In this document: piece by piece, positions 1 to 10,079 of the stretch
How the letters are laid out: each line of letters starts with the position of its first letter
Position numbering within the stretch: the first letter of the stretch is position 1
Source of the DNA: Cladosporium sp. IMV 00045
Lineage: Eukaryota; Ascomycota; Dothideomycetes; Cladosporiales; Cladosporiaceae
Length of the DNA stretch: 28,244 nucleotides
Direction of reading: 5' to 3'
Assembly (NCBI GenBank): GCA_001931905.2
Contig: MSJI02000654.1
Span: 1 to 28,244 of the forward strand
Translations under genes and position numbers: made by a program
The notes under the pieces: generated by a model
The model's database searches: none
What the model was told of the DNA's origin: nothing
The model's input: only the letters and a program-made list of their open reading frames with translations

Positions 1-207
1 GAAGCGCCAGACGCCCCTGGTTAGCAGCATGCTTAAACTCCCTAATTAACTAGCACAACTAGGTAGTGCTTCCGCCAAACGGGCAGCGCACGTCTCCCCC
101 CTCGTCCCACGCTTGCCCTTCTTCTCCATCGAGAGATTCCCACTCCGTCAGGCCTGGCCGTTGCGCACACCCAGAACCAGAGAAAGACACACTACTAAGA
201 CGGCCGG

Positions 208-235
208 CACTACTACGACTACTACTGCTGCTGCC
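208..235. repeat. Trinucleotide microsatellite (ACT/GCT type)
   Basis: An imperfect run of ACT units passes into GCT units in the presumed leader of the gene starting at 906. Seen directly; no function assigned. Confidence 0.7.
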
Positions 236-363
236 AAACGACGTGTGCACACATCCGCTCCCTTCCATCATCATCACAGACACTCACCCAACACTCCCTT
301 TCCCGACCTCACACGCCATCTCAATCAGTGGTCTTTCTCTGCCACTACCAACAACAGCACTTT

Positions 364-386
364 CACTCACTCACTCACTCACTCAC
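364..386. repeat. Tetranucleotide microsatellite (CACT)n
   Basis: Five full CACT units plus a partial one, uninterrupted. It lies about 520 bases upstream of the ATG at 906. Length variation between strains is likely. Confidence 0.85.
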
Positions 387-905
387 AACCACCAACGCTG
401 CCACGGCACGCACCGACGTTCCTTTTCTGGCCTCTCGCATCATCAATCCGTGCCACTCGCAGCACACTCATCCTCTTTCTCTCAAACATCGCTCGTTGTT
501 GTCCGACGCCGCATTCCACACCCTCAGGTTGCCTCTTCGCCGGGTACCTGCAGACACCCGCCTCCGTCGTCTTTTTTCGAACCTTCACCACCACCAACAC
601 TCACGCCGTTCGAGCCCGAGATTCAAGCGGCCTTCTCCCAGTCTGCGGCAAACCTACTGGCAATGCTGAGGATTGGGACATTGAACGCCGAGGACTCGAC
701 CTCTTGATTTGAGAAGACGCAAACGCATACCAGGCACTGTCTCACCAGGCGCCGAAAACCGTATCTCCGGGCCCGAACAATCAATTGCTACAGCTTGAGC
801 GCGAACGAGCAGCGCCAGGTTGTCACATAGGCTGCTAACCCATACGCCGCAAAACTGCGCGGGACACTCGTTTCACAATATCGCTCTTTATTCACATTCA
901 ATAGT

Positions 906-3900
906 ATGTCTACCTCCCCAAACCGCAAGACAGCCGCCAAATGGACTAAGCTTCACTCCGCTGAACCGGCCACTAACATGTTCAGATTCACCATGAATCG
1001 CTTACTTAACAGGAAGAAGACCGACGAGTCGTTGGCCAACATCGACACACGCTCGCAGACGTCTACACCACCCTTACCTTCACCCGGGCTCAAGAAATCT
1101 GCTACCAGCAGATGGAAGAAGAATGCCCGCCAACCCAAGGAGCAGCCCGAGCCGAAACCCGAACTCGATCTCTCCAGCGCTCTGCCCTCTAACGATGATT
1201 TCCGCACAAGTCTCCTAATGGCGAACCTCTCACAGCGCTTCAGCATGTTACGCGATCAAGACAACCCAGACTCGATTGTCGGCAAAGCCAGTGACGACAG
1301 TGTTCTGGAGCCTAGGCGGCGGTCACGAAAGCTTGATTTTGGCTTTGGAGCAGGTGGACTCACAGATATTGACGAGGTCCTCTCGATCAATAGCGCAGTA
1401 AGACCTCCGTTCGCGAATGACAAGCATCAATCCTTCAGGTCAGAAGATGGATACATGAGTGAGAATGACGGTCCCAACTCTGGCAATATCATGGCTCGCT
1501 CGCGACCTGGCGAGGGCAACACGTTGTTTGGTGGAAGACAGAAGGTATACATGATTCCGAAGAACGGCGCTGCTTCTACGAAGAGTCTCGGCAAATTCTT
1601 GTACGATGATGATGTCGGCATGTCTGCTTTCCAGAAGCATAGACAAAGAGAGAAGGAATTGCAGGCGGCTCGCGATCCAGAAATGCCTGAGGATCCAAGC
1701 TTCGACTTTGGTCTTGATCAGGTGGATGCGGGAGACGAGGACGAACGGTCTGGACTGCATGATTCGGCGAGGGACTTCACCAACTCACCATCTTTGTCTG
1801 CATATGACAAGAAACGGTCAACTTCATCTACTGCGCGATCAGATGCGCGCTCTTCGACTGCAGCCACGTCGATAACTTCTCAGACCGCCTCGAACGCACC
1901 TGCTCAGATGCAGGCGCCCTCAATGACAACCACTGCGCCATCTCCGGTCATTCCTCAAGGACGTCCCTCTCTGGACAAATCAAATCCGAAGTCACGTCGT
2001 CTTTACGAGCAGGGTCTTGACCAACACATGCACGACCAGCAGCATTCCGCTATCAATCGACTCAACTCAATCCAGAGGCAGCGCACTTTCACCAACGGCA
2101 AAACCTCCCCTCCCTTCTTGCATGCAGCAAGAAGCACCGGCAACCTGAACGAGCGTGCGCCACAGAACGTCTATGCTTCGCAATCTTCAAGCCCTCCAGT
2201 CCCGCCACTCAAGACATTTGGCCTATACTCTAAGCCTGGGCAAAGCCCAATGGCAAGTGGGCCAAACTCTCCGCTCAGTCCTACTATCGACGAATCGAGT
2301 GTTTTGAAGCAAGCCCTCGAGCCAGCTGACAGAGGCAAGGCCACCGCCATGGGAGCCTTCAACAAACCGAAGCAGGCGTTCGACGAGCAGCAGTACATGG
2401 AACGTCAAATGCAATTGCAGCGTTCCGCCTCGTCTGCTGTTCCCCGCCAGCCCTCCGCATCTGCTTTCCAGCAACGCATGGATCGTTTGGAACAGGGTGA
2501 GAGAGAACGTGGCATGTCAAATCCTGCAAGTAGGTCTAGATCGACATCGGCTTCGAAGCAGCACGAATCTGCGAAATCGCCTAACGTATTCCATCACTCA
2601 GGTGTCTCAAACCAGAGCGTTCAGAGTGCACAACACCCCGCCGAGAAGCCACAGTACCCAGATACGCATCGGACGTTCTTTGGCAACATCAGCGGCAGTG
2701 ATAGCGAGGACGAAGATGAAGAAGTGCAGGAGACGACCAGCCCTTACGGACAGCAGGACAATGGCTTTGGCCAACAGCCTTCCAAGTGGCAACCGACTGT
2801 ATTGCCATCAGTATCGGAGCACCCAGCGATGCGTAACAATGCCGAGAGACCCGCACCCCTGGAAGAGGAAATCGAGGAGGAGCAAGAACCAATGCCTCGA
2901 AGCAATGAACCGTTCGCCTTTGGATCGCCTGTCAAGCAAGAAGTAGTAGCATCACCCGTGGCTGATGGAACAGACCTTGACTCGCCAACTCTTGGACCAA
3001 ACGCAGAAGGCCTTGGAAGCATGATGCATCACCTGCGGAATCAAAGCAATGCCTCATCGAACTATGGCCAAGAAGAAAACGGTCCTCCTAACGCCCCACT
3101 GCCAGATCTGCCCACGATGCCTGACTTGAAGAATTACGAGCCTGAGAGGCAATCAACGCTCAAGACGAATGACATGGAGTCTAACATTGACTCTTCAAAC
3201 ACCAATTCGAACCCATGGGACCTGGAAACTGACAGCGTCTACTACAACAATAACACTTCCTTTACTCGGAACTCGGTCTTGGATGACAGCACCCGCGCGG
3301 GAGCGGCTTCATCGCGTGCACCGTCTCGTACCGCCATGCCCCATGAGCAGCAGACTGAAGCATTCCCCGACGTTGAACCACCCCCGTGGCAAGCGGAGCT
3401 TACTAAACAGCACACGCGCAATATCAGTACCGCCACTCAGCAGGAGAGGGCCGCCTTCGACAATGAGCTCGCAGCGCGGAGAAGAGCCATTCAGGAGAAC
3501 GTGAAGAGCATGGTCGATGCGGACCAGTCACGAAACACCAGTCCTGCGCCTACTGCGGGTGGCGCTTTTAAGGCTTTCAACATGTTGCGATCGAAGTCTA
3601 GCAGAGATTCGATGGACACCAGGAAGGATGCTGCTCCGAAAGCTATGAAGATGCTGGGTCTTGGCAACGGACCCGTCTCGGCCAGCACCAGCAACCTTCA
3701 CTCCCACTACGAAGGAGGTGCCAAAAGTCTTGAAATCAACAGGGCGCGCGGAGAATCGGCTACTCGTGCGCCTTTCCTGAGTCGCAAGCTTCAGCAGAGC
3801 GACCAAGATGCGAAGAGGGAGCGCGCTACCTCGAGAGCGAGAGGGGACAGCGAGGCTAGTAGGATTGGCCGTCCTGTAGGTCGCTCTCCGGCATCTTCTG

Positions 3901-4874
3901 ACGCTGGTCGTGGTCGCGGGCGGTCCAACTCCGAAGCTGCGAATGGTAACAGATCTCGCAGCACTACAGGGCTTTACCGCGATGATCTCGACCGAGCCAT
4001 GGCTCAGGGCACTGGGACCAGCGCTTTCGGCGTGCCCGAGTTGTCACCCATGATGACCAGGGAGCTGACGCCGCGACCTTCGCCGGACGTTTCTAACAAG
4101 AGCTCATTCGAGACCAAGGGACGCTCACGTAGTGGCAGCCGAACAGGAGCAATGGCGAGCTACTTCGAAGCCAAGACCGCGCAGGCGAATCAGCCCGCGC
4201 AACCCAACCGACCTCCTGTGACTGGGCCTTCTCCGGCTGTGATGGCGTCGAACCCTTTCCTCGCTCGTGGCTCGCCATACATGCAAGCACCCACACCGCC
4301 CGTCTCTGGACCGAACACGCCTGTGGCCAGCTCGCCCACGCCGCCTCCAATGCCGCCCGGACCGACCCTCCGTCAAGCTCCTCTCCGTAAGAGAACCATC
4401 AACAAGCACGACATTTCCGAGCCCGTTGCTCTCCTTTCCTCGACATCAAACGTCGACACCATCGACTTGCCCGCCGGCGCTTCTCTCAAGAACGGCATGG
4501 ACACCCCACCACCTGTTCCGCCAATCAATCCTCGCCGTCGCGCCACTCGCAAACTCTTCGGCAAGAGCCGCAACGAGACAGAAGAGCAGACTACGATCAA
4601 CACCGACGTCTCAGCGGCCGCCTCGCGCTCAGGAACCCCGGACCCATGGAGTGCTTCCAGCACAGCACCACGCGCCAGGCAAGTCAGCAACCCGCCACGT
4701 CCTTACGAGAGCAGTCCTGCCCTCCAGCAATACGGATTCGAGCAAAGTGGACCTCCCACCCGCCAAATCAGCAACTCGAAATCTCCGCCCATGCGCCCGT
4801 ACGCCCACGAGCAGAGCATGATCAGCTCGCCTGACCCCAGCGAGAGGACGCCCATGGAAGGGGGCTTCATCTAG
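906..4874 (+). CDS. Large disordered Ser/Pro-rich protein of unknown function (1322 aa)
   Basis: A single uninterrupted frame of 1322 codons, the longest in the window. I do not recognise an enzymatic domain. Ser, Pro, Gln, Asn and Arg dominate, with many short SP and TP motifs, so most of it should be intrinsically disordered. Visible landmarks are a basic N-terminus, an acidic patch near residues 596-606 (SDSEDEDEE), a charged helix-forming segment near 847-870 beginning ERAAFDNELAARRR, RS-rich stretches near 950-1080, and Pro-rich C-terminal blocks including PPPVPP, which resemble SH3-type ligands. The start at 906 has A at -3. An in-frame Met at 978 (residue 25, MFRFTMNRLLNRKK) is a credible alternative start. 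The composition suggests a cytoplasmic scaffold or regulatory protein with many phosphosites, but that is inference only. The coding call is secure from length and lack of stops. Confidence 0.85.
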   Translation: MSTSPNRKTAAKWTKLHSAEPATNMFRFTMNRLLNRKKTDESLANIDTRSQTSTPPLPSPGLKKSATSRWKKNARQPKEQPEPKPELDLSSALPSNDDFRTSLLMANLSQRFSMLRDQDNPDSIVGKASDDSVLEPRRRSRKLDFGFGAGGLTDIDEVLSINSAVRPPFANDKHQSFRSEDGYMSENDGPNSGNIMARSRPGEGNTLFGGRQKVYMIPKNGAASTKSLGKFLYDDDVGMSAFQKHRQREKELQAARDPEMPEDPSFDFGLDQVDAGDEDERSGLHDSARDFTNSPSLSAYDKKRSTSSTARSDARSSTAATSITSQTASNAPAQMQAPSMTTTAPSPVIPQGRPSLDKSNPKSRRLYEQGLDQHMHDQQHSAINRLNSIQRQRTFTNGKTSPPFLHAARSTGNLNERAPQNVYASQSSSPPVPPLKTFGLYSKPGQSPMASGPNSPLSPTIDESSVLKQALEPADRGKATAMGAFNKPKQAFDEQQYMERQMQLQRSASSAVPRQPSASAFQQRMDRLEQGERERGMSNPASRSRSTSASKQHESAKSPNVFHHSGVSNQSVQSAQHPAEKPQYPDTHRTFFGNISGSDSEDEDEEVQETTSPYGQQDNGFGQQPSKWQPTVLPSVSEHPAMRNNAERPAPLEEEIEEEQEPMPRSNEPFAFGSPVKQEVVASPVADGTDLDSPTLGPNAEGLGSMMHHLRNQSNASSNYGQEENGPPNAPLPDLPTMPDLKNYEPERQSTLKTNDMESNIDSSNTNSNPWDLETDSVYYNNNTSFTRNSVLDDSTRAGAASSRAPSRTAMPHEQQTEAFPDVEPPPWQAELTKQHTRNISTATQQERAAFDNELAARRRAIQENVKSMVDADQSRNTSPAPTAGGAFKAFNMLRSKSSRDSMDTRKDAAPKAMKMLGLGNGPVSASTSNLHSHYEGGAKSLEINRARGESATRAPFLSRKLQQSDQDAKRERATSRARGDSEASRIGRPVGRSPASSDAGRGRGRSNSEAANGNRSRSTTGLYRDDLDRAMAQGTGTSAFGVPELSPMMTRELTPRPSPDVSNKSSFETKGRSRSGSRTGAMASYFEAKTAQANQPAQPNRPPVTGPSPAVMASNPFLARGSPYMQAPTPPVSGPNTPVASSPTPPPMPPGPTLRQAPLRKRTINKHDISEPVALLSSTSNVDTIDLPAGASLKNGMDTPPPVPPINPRRRATRKLFGKSRNETEEQTTINTDVSAAASRSGTPDPWSASSTAPRARQVSNPPRPYESSPALQQYGFEQSGPPTRQISNSKSPPMRPYAHEQSMISSPDPSERTPMEGGFI

Positions 4875-5925
4875 AGATACCCCATCACCCCGACAACAAC
4901 TTTTCTTTTACATGCATTTCCTTGTTTTCTCATTTCGATTGTACTATACCCAACACACGACAACGGCAAATGAAGCCTTGGTCCTTTCATATCGACCTAT
5001 TTTCCTTTCATTGTGCTCGCATCCTGACGCGCAGGAGGTGGCATGGGGTTCATTGAGGCGTTAAAGAGCAGCGCTGTCCCTTTTTTTGATTTCTTTTCTT
5101 TTTTCTTTACCTTTCTACTATGCCAACATGACAAGCTCATTTTCATTCTGCATCTTTCATTTTTTCATTCTCCATCTCACTTTCCCGTTATCGAACAAAC
5201 GGTCTTTTCTTCCAACGACGGATTATGCGGCCAGGCAAAGGCATCATCGAGCCAACCAAAAAGGTGGTTCAGGAGGAGGGGGGCTTGTATTATAGAAACG
5301 ACACGGATGAGAGGGCAAAGGCTTGGAAGGAAGAAAGGTTTTCTTTTTTTATTTGTCTCTTCTTCTCTCCTCAGTCGGTCGAGTTTTGTTCGAACAAGAT
5401 GCATGATACCATATTTTCATTCTTCGAATTCTTCGCTTTAACTTCTTCTTCTCTTTACCCTCATCTTCTTTTGAGTGTGGGTTTTCCATGTTTGGAACTA
5501 AGATGAGTTCGTATGATTTTCTAGAATTACTATTACCTTGCTGGAATCATGATGAGGCTGGGCCTTTCTATACGACTTTATCCAAGTGTGTGTCTCTCTA
5601 CATATCTCGTGATTTTTGTTAGATGATAGGATTCAAGTTTTGCTCTGCTTACATGTCCTGCGAACGGAATTGAGTTCTTTGTCACATGTATGCATGTCGT
5701 TATGAATTGAAAGGCATGTTTATTGCACGAAACAGATTGCAGTGGAGGCTTGATGCCATTGGACTCTTGGTGGTGCGAGCTTTCTGGGGCATCTTCAAGC
5801 CCAGCAACGGCATCAAAACAAAGCTCTAAACAATTCGAGACACACTAATATCACCTCCAACGTTTTGTAGAACACACTCTTACAACTCTTATACCATCAT
5901 ATGATACCAAACGACACCTCAGAAA
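4875..5925 (+). other. Intergenic: 3' region of the Ser/Pro-rich gene and promoter of the Cut12-like gene
   Basis: About 1 kb, T-rich on the plus strand, with many TTTTCTTT runs. The open frame at 5043-5441 is Phe/Ser-rich translation of these T-runs, and I reject it as a gene. The part just upstream of 5926 is AT-rich and carries an out-of-frame ATG at 5901. Poly-A site and promoter positions cannot be fixed by eye. Confidence 0.5.
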
Positions 5926-8133
5926 ATGGATTCACCATCAATACAAATCACTCGTCCTATCGAGGACAGCGCATTCGATGTCGACGGCCCACCGTCGTCG
6001 CCCTTCCAGAGCGAAGTCGTCAGCAGGAGCCCAAGCAAACAATACAACCCGAACTTGAACGACGTCGTATTGGACGCGCCTAGCGAGAATGCCGCCGCGC
6101 CTCATCCACCCTCATCGCCAGACAAGGCATCTATGATCGACTTCACCGATTTCATGGACGACAAGGAAAACGTGACACAGCAAGAGGAGGAGGCCACTGC
6201 GACCAAGATCAGCATGTCACCCAAGAAGCCCGCAACACCCGGGTCTATCAAATCTTCTCAGTCGCCGGTGCCACCAATGACAGCAGAGAGGAACATTGAG
6301 GAGCGAAGAGGCAGTGCGGACTCGGATCTTATGCCACCACCGCAGTCTGTTCGCAAGACTCCCAGCAAGACTCCCAGCAAGACGCCCAGCAAGACGCCCA
6401 GCAAGACGCCCAAGAAGACTCCTCTACAAGCGCAGCGCAGTGGGGAGAGCACCACACCGCGCACTCTCACGCGCGGTAAGTCCTACGACCGCGCAGATCC
6501 AACTCCTAAGAGAACGCCTTCGCAGTTCCAGGCAGGCTTGGATTTGCGCGCATCTACAATGCAAGTGCCGGAAACTACGAACATCGACGACACATGCTTC
6601 AGCGCTTTCTCTGAGGTCCCTGAAATGACTTTATTCGCGAAGCTGGGCCAGAGCCCAACAAGACGTGGTGACATGAACCGCACACCTGGCCGCGACACTG
6701 CGCCCACACCTTCAACATCTCGTAAGCGCTTGTCTAGTTCGCGATCACCATCGCCTACTCCCCGTCGACGGAAGACGCCAACCAAGTCTTCGGACGACAC
6801 CACGAACCTGCTCCTTGACTTCACGCAACAGATCGAGGGCATCTCGAGACCCAATGCTTCTATCTCACCCAGCAAGACCGAGCCGAACTTGCTGCAGTAC
6901 ATCAACAACCAGCGCTCTCCGCACAAGTCGAGGCATAGCGTAGCCACACCCACGAAGCAGAGCAACCTCCTCAACCTGCTCGACTTTGAGCTCCCGCCTG
7001 CACCCACACCGCGTTCGATCCCTACCATCACAGTCAGAGAGCTGGAGTCGCTCAAGTCTTCCTACCTTTCGCAAATTTCCAGCCTCAAAGCAACTCTCAG
7101 CGGCCGAGAAGCGGAAGTCGAGAGTCTGAAGCGCGCGGTCGTGGATGCCGAAAGGCGCGTCGGCGAAGCGCAGGAAGAGCTGCGAGAGGAGAAGGACGCG
7201 CGCGCACACGCCGAGCAAGAAAAGGCCGGCTGGGAGAAGAGGGGACAAGAGGTCGAGCTGGTGCTGAAGAGCGTCAAGGAGGAAGTCATGAAAGGCGAGG
7301 CCGAGAAGGAGGAGCTCGTTCGCAAAGTCGAGGAGACCGAGCGCAGGATCGAAGACGCAGAGGCGAGAGCCATCAAAGCTGAGGAGCGTTTTGCTGACGC
7401 CCTTGCGGCGCGAGCGGATGCTGGGGATGGCAACGCTTCCGCCACGGAGGAGCAGGTGCAGAAACTCGTGACCGCGCAGATCGATTCGAAGATCGAGGCT
7501 GTCAGCCGGGAGTTGCACGCGGTTTACAAGGATAAGCACGAGAGGAAAGTGGCGACTTTGAAGAAGAGCTACGAAGCTAGAGGCGAGAAGCGCTGCGCGG
7601 AATTGCAGAGCCGCCTCGACGCGATGCAGAAGGAGAACGAGGACCTGCACGCCGCCAAGGACTCGACCTTTTCCGGTCCCGTGTCAGGCATGAGCAGCGA
7701 AGAAAGCGCCGCGATGAAAGCCGAGATCGAAGAGCAGCGAGCGCACCTGGCGCGGCTGGAGAACGAAATCTGCACGTCCCAGCAGCAGCAGGCGGATCTC
7801 GTCCGCGATTTGGAGAGGGAGCGCATCGAGAAGGGCGACCTCGTCGCTGCCGTTGACGAGATGCTCGCTTTGCAGTCTGAAGCCGGCCCCTCGTCGCAGC
7901 AGACGCCGCAGAGGCAGGGCGCCATGAGCGTCGTGGAGGATTTCAGGAAGAGCATATCCTCGTCGCGTCCTTCGGGGCTGAAACCCCCCACTGCTACTGC
8001 TGCTGCTCCGGCTGCTGCGGGCGAGAGTAAGATTGCGAGGGGTGTGCCTACGCCTAGCAGGATTGGGAGTGGGAAGAGCAGGATGTTGGCTAATATTGAG
8101 AGGATGGGGAGGGCAAATGGTGGTGCGGAGTAG
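5926..8133 (+). CDS. Cut12-like spindle pole body-associated coiled-coil protein (735 aa)
   Basis: A single-exon gene. The central block beginning near residue 347 with NLLDFELPPAPTPRSIPTIT, followed by RELESLKSSYLSQISSLKA, resembles, from memory, the fungal Cut12 / spindle pole body formation-associated family (Pfam Cut12). A long coiled coil follows, roughly residues 370-670, with heptad-like E/K/A/L spacing and a segment KVATLKKSYEARGEKRC. Cut12 proteins sit at the spindle pole body and help activate Polo kinase at mitotic entry. The N-terminal third is disordered and rich in SP/TP sites. It has a KEN motif at residues 80-82 and a tandem TPSK array at about 144-166. The C-terminus is basic and Ser/Gly-rich. 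The ATG at 5926 has A at -3 and is preferred over the out-of-frame ATG at 5901. It could be another coiled-coil spindle protein; the family call needs a profile search. Confidence 0.65.
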   Translation: MDSPSIQITRPIEDSAFDVDGPPSSPFQSEVVSRSPSKQYNPNLNDVVLDAPSENAAAPHPPSSPDKASMIDFTDFMDDKENVTQQEEEATATKISMSPKKPATPGSIKSSQSPVPPMTAERNIEERRGSADSDLMPPPQSVRKTPSKTPSKTPSKTPSKTPKKTPLQAQRSGESTTPRTLTRGKSYDRADPTPKRTPSQFQAGLDLRASTMQVPETTNIDDTCFSAFSEVPEMTLFAKLGQSPTRRGDMNRTPGRDTAPTPSTSRKRLSSSRSPSPTPRRRKTPTKSSDDTTNLLLDFTQQIEGISRPNASISPSKTEPNLLQYINNQRSPHKSRHSVATPTKQSNLLNLLDFELPPAPTPRSIPTITVRELESLKSSYLSQISSLKATLSGREAEVESLKRAVVDAERRVGEAQEELREEKDARAHAEQEKAGWEKRGQEVELVLKSVKEEVMKGEAEKEELVRKVEETERRIEDAEARAIKAEERFADALAARADAGDGNASATEEQVQKLVTAQIDSKIEAVSRELHAVYKDKHERKVATLKKSYEARGEKRCAELQSRLDAMQKENEDLHAAKDSTFSGPVSGMSSEESAAMKAEIEEQRAHLARLENEICTSQQQQADLVRDLERERIEKGDLVAAVDEMLALQSEAGPSSQQTPQRQGAMSVVEDFRKSISSSRPSGLKPPTATAAAPAAAGESKIARGVPTPSRIGSGKSRMLANIERMGRANGGAE
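6355..6423 (+). repeat. In-frame 12-bp tandem repeat encoding KTPS units
   Basis: Four copies of a 12-base unit (aagacKcccagc) plus a degenerate fifth encode KTPS four times, then KTPKKTP, at residues 144-166 of the Cut12-like protein. Each unit joined to the next gives TPSK, the minimal CDK consensus S/T-P-x-K. Seen directly; phosphorylation is inference. Confidence 0.9.
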
Positions 8134-8569
8134 GTGATGGGCTGGTGGGATCCTGGATTTTCGTTTTTCGTTTGTTTCTTTATCCCTTTCATTTCTCTTT
8201 CTCTTCCTTCACTTGCGAAGACATCAAGTATCGCGGGCATTTTCTAGGTTAAGGGACAAGGCGTTCGGCTTTGCTTTGGAAGGTCTCGTATTTTGGGTAG
8301 AAATGTGTAACGCTTATGTCTCGTTTGATCAAACTACTTCTGAGCCTTCTGCCTCGATGAAAGATTATATGAGATTATGCTGTCCTATCGTGTTCAAATC
8401 ATTCAATGGCGTGCATGAAGACGACGTGCAGCGATTATCAGGCTCGAAAGATCGCCGACCTTTCCCCGCCAGCGGAGGTTCTGCACCCCCGAAGAGAGAC
8501 AGCAGCGACATTAATCTCGAAACACCTGAGCTGGAAAGGCAATACCACCACAACCCAACACACAGCACA
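8134..8569 (+). other. Intergenic between the Cut12-like and mL50 genes
   Basis: 436 bases: the 3' end of the upstream gene, with a T-rich stretch just after the stop, and the promoter of mL50. The frame of mL50 exon 1 happens to stay open back to an ATG at 8213, but the added residues do not look like a mitochondrial presequence and the family-like start is at 8570. No RNA gene seen. Confidence 0.5.
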
Positions 8570-10079
8570 ATGCCTCGCCTTCCCATACCACAGCAGGCCT
8601 TGCGCCTCGCGCCCACCCTCTCAACCGCCGCAACGCGATCCTCACACATCTGCCGCGCCTGTATCCGACAATACCACCCATCGCCCGTTTTCCGCGCCGA
8701 GCTGCCCTTTTGGAAGCGCATGCAGCAGACCCTCTTCGGCACGCCGGAGAAGAAGGTCGAGACCGAGAAGCGCGACGAGGCCCACCAGAAGCACTTGCAG
8801 GAGATCGCCGAGCAGGGCGCCGCCGAGACGATCCCGTACACCGACGACCAGGGCCGCGAGTGGCAGATCGCTGCTGTCGTTGATCCCAGTATCAATAAGC
8901 AGTATGTTCAGGCGCAGCGCTGGGATGGCCTTCAGTGGGTGGGCAGTAAGCAGTGGGTGGCGTTGCAGGGGGATATGGGGGAGGCTTATGTTGGGTGAGT
9001 TATCTTGTTTTTTCCTTGGGGATGTGTTTGTGAGGATGCGAGGGAGTACGGATGGGCTGACGGATAATTTTGCAGATTTAACCCGAGGAGAAAACTGGAC
9101 CTCACCGCCGCCGAGTGGAGGCGTGTGGTGCACCACGTGGCCGTCGAGGTTCTGGCTCTGGCGCAGGCGGAGAGAGACGTCAACGCCGTTTGGATGGAGC
9201 GTGATCTCAACGTGGAGGACTGGATGCGCTCGGCGAGCGTGCAGATTAAGGAGATTGATGGTGCCATTGAGCTTCACTTCCCTACGGTCGAGAGCAGGGA
9301 TGCGATTTTGAATGCTGTGCCGCTCACTCTGGCTGAGGAAATCTCGAAGTCTGTTGCGGAGGCTGAGTTGGCTGAAGAGGAGGCTGCCTTGCTGGCGGAA
9401 GAGAAGGCAGCCGCTAAGGAGGCTGCCAATGTGAGTTCAAAGGATGCTGCGGAGGCGACCGCCAAGGAAGCTGCGGTGGACACTGGCGCATCTGAGAAGG
9501 ATGCTAAGGCTTCAGCGGAAATCGCTGAAGAGGCAATGAAGGAGGGCGAACAAGAAGTCAGCCAGCAGAAGCAGCTGGACGCGAAGGAAATCGATGCACA
9601 GGAGAAGTCCACCATGCGGTCAATCAAGGAAGCGGTGGTGAAGAGCTTGAACAATGTTGACAGCCAATGGCTTCACACACCACTCCTGGATTCCGCCATG
9701 AAGCTTGCCGTAAGTTTTTTTCGATTTGAGGTCGCATTTTGACAGCAATACTAACAGTCTACAGATGCTCAAGCGCATCACTCAGCTCACCGGCCACCGC
9801 CTCTCCGATCCCGCCATCTCTTCCGCAACCTCTCTCTCCGACCTTTACCTCGCATACAAGAGGAAGCCCGAGCCTAAGAGGCTCGCAGACACCAGACAGA
9901 TGAAGGAGGTGAACGTCGACCTCCCCAACGTGAAAGTTCACCAGTACAGACAGACCCCGATCGACAAGGAGAAGCAAGTCGGCAGATGGAAGGTCATTGA
10001 GGAGGAGCTTTTGGCCAGGAATCTACCCGTCACCGGAAGCAGATATCAGAACGCAAAGACCACCAGCCCGATGCTTTAA
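8570..10079 (+). CDS. Mitochondrial large ribosomal subunit protein mL50 (three exons, 457 aa)
   Basis: Exons 8570-8994, 9076-9709 and 9765-10079 join to 457 codons plus stop. The N-terminal 50 residues hold Arg but almost no acidic residues (MPRLPIPQQALRLAPT...), a typical mitochondrial presequence. Residues around 90-165 (DDQGREWQIAAVVDP, WVGSKQWVALQGD, then GFNPRRKLDLTAAEWRR) match my memory of fungal proteins annotated as ribosomal subunit 39S / L50 (yeast MRPL13, now mL50). A C-terminal conserved block includes WLHTPLLDSAMKLAMLKRIT. Between them, residues about 234-318 are an Ala/Glu/Lys-rich, probably helical insert. The ATG at 8570 has A at -3 and begins the presequence. Role: structural component of the mitochondrial ribosome. 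The family call rests on remembered similarity, but the exon structure is strongly supported by continuous frame and motifs. Confidence 0.75.
8995..9075 (+). other. Intron 1 of the mL50 gene (81 nt)
   Basis: Donor GTGAGT, branch-point-like CTGAC about 15 bases before the acceptor, and acceptor TTTTGCAG. It splits a Gly codon (GG|A) and restores GFNPRRK. Its length is a multiple of three, but it carries an in-frame TGA at 8996, so retention would truncate the protein. Confidence 0.9.
9710..9764 (+). other. Intron 2 of the mL50 gene (55 nt)
   Basis: Donor GTAAGT, branch point CTAAC at 9751-9755, acceptor CTACAG. A phase-0 intron joining MKLA to MLKRITQL and changing frame between exons 2 and 3. 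Confidence 0.92.

Larger units (their letters stand above)
1..905 (+). promoter_or_regulatory. Upstream/leader region of the Ser/Pro-rich gene; no gene recognised
   Basis: This stretch is C- and T-rich, with runs of pyrimidines typical of fungal promoters and long 5' leaders. Open frames of about 200 codons exist on the plus strand, but they overlap each other in different frames and read as Ser/Pro/His/Thr-rich low-complexity peptides, as expected from pyrimidine-rich DNA, so I do not call them genes. It contains two short microsatellites, listed separately. The last 60 bases before the ATG at 906 are AT-richer and end in an AG just before the start codon. A leader intron is possible, but I found no convincing donor. 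Promoter assignment is inference from position. Confidence 0.4.

Noticed and set aside
66..712. Overlapping plus-strand open frames of 213, 199 and 113 codons
   Set aside because: All read pyrimidine-rich DNA in different frames and give Ser/Pro/His/Thr low complexity; no domain, no splice context.
830..905. Possible 5' leader intron ending at AG 903-904 with CTAAC near 834
   Set aside because: The branch point is about 66 bases from the AG, too far for these introns, and no good donor was found.
5043..5506. Plus-strand frames of 132 and 93 codons downstream of the Ser/Pro-rich gene
   Set aside because: Phe/Ser-rich translation of T-runs in the 3' and intergenic region.
6258..8240. Long minus-strand frames antisense to the Cut12-like gene (up to 261 codons)
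   Set aside because: Shadows of a strongly coding, GC-biased plus-strand gene; leucine- and serine-rich mirror peptides.
8213..8569. Longer start for mL50 at 8213
   Set aside because: The mitochondrial presequence begins at 8570 with good start context; the extension has no presequence character.
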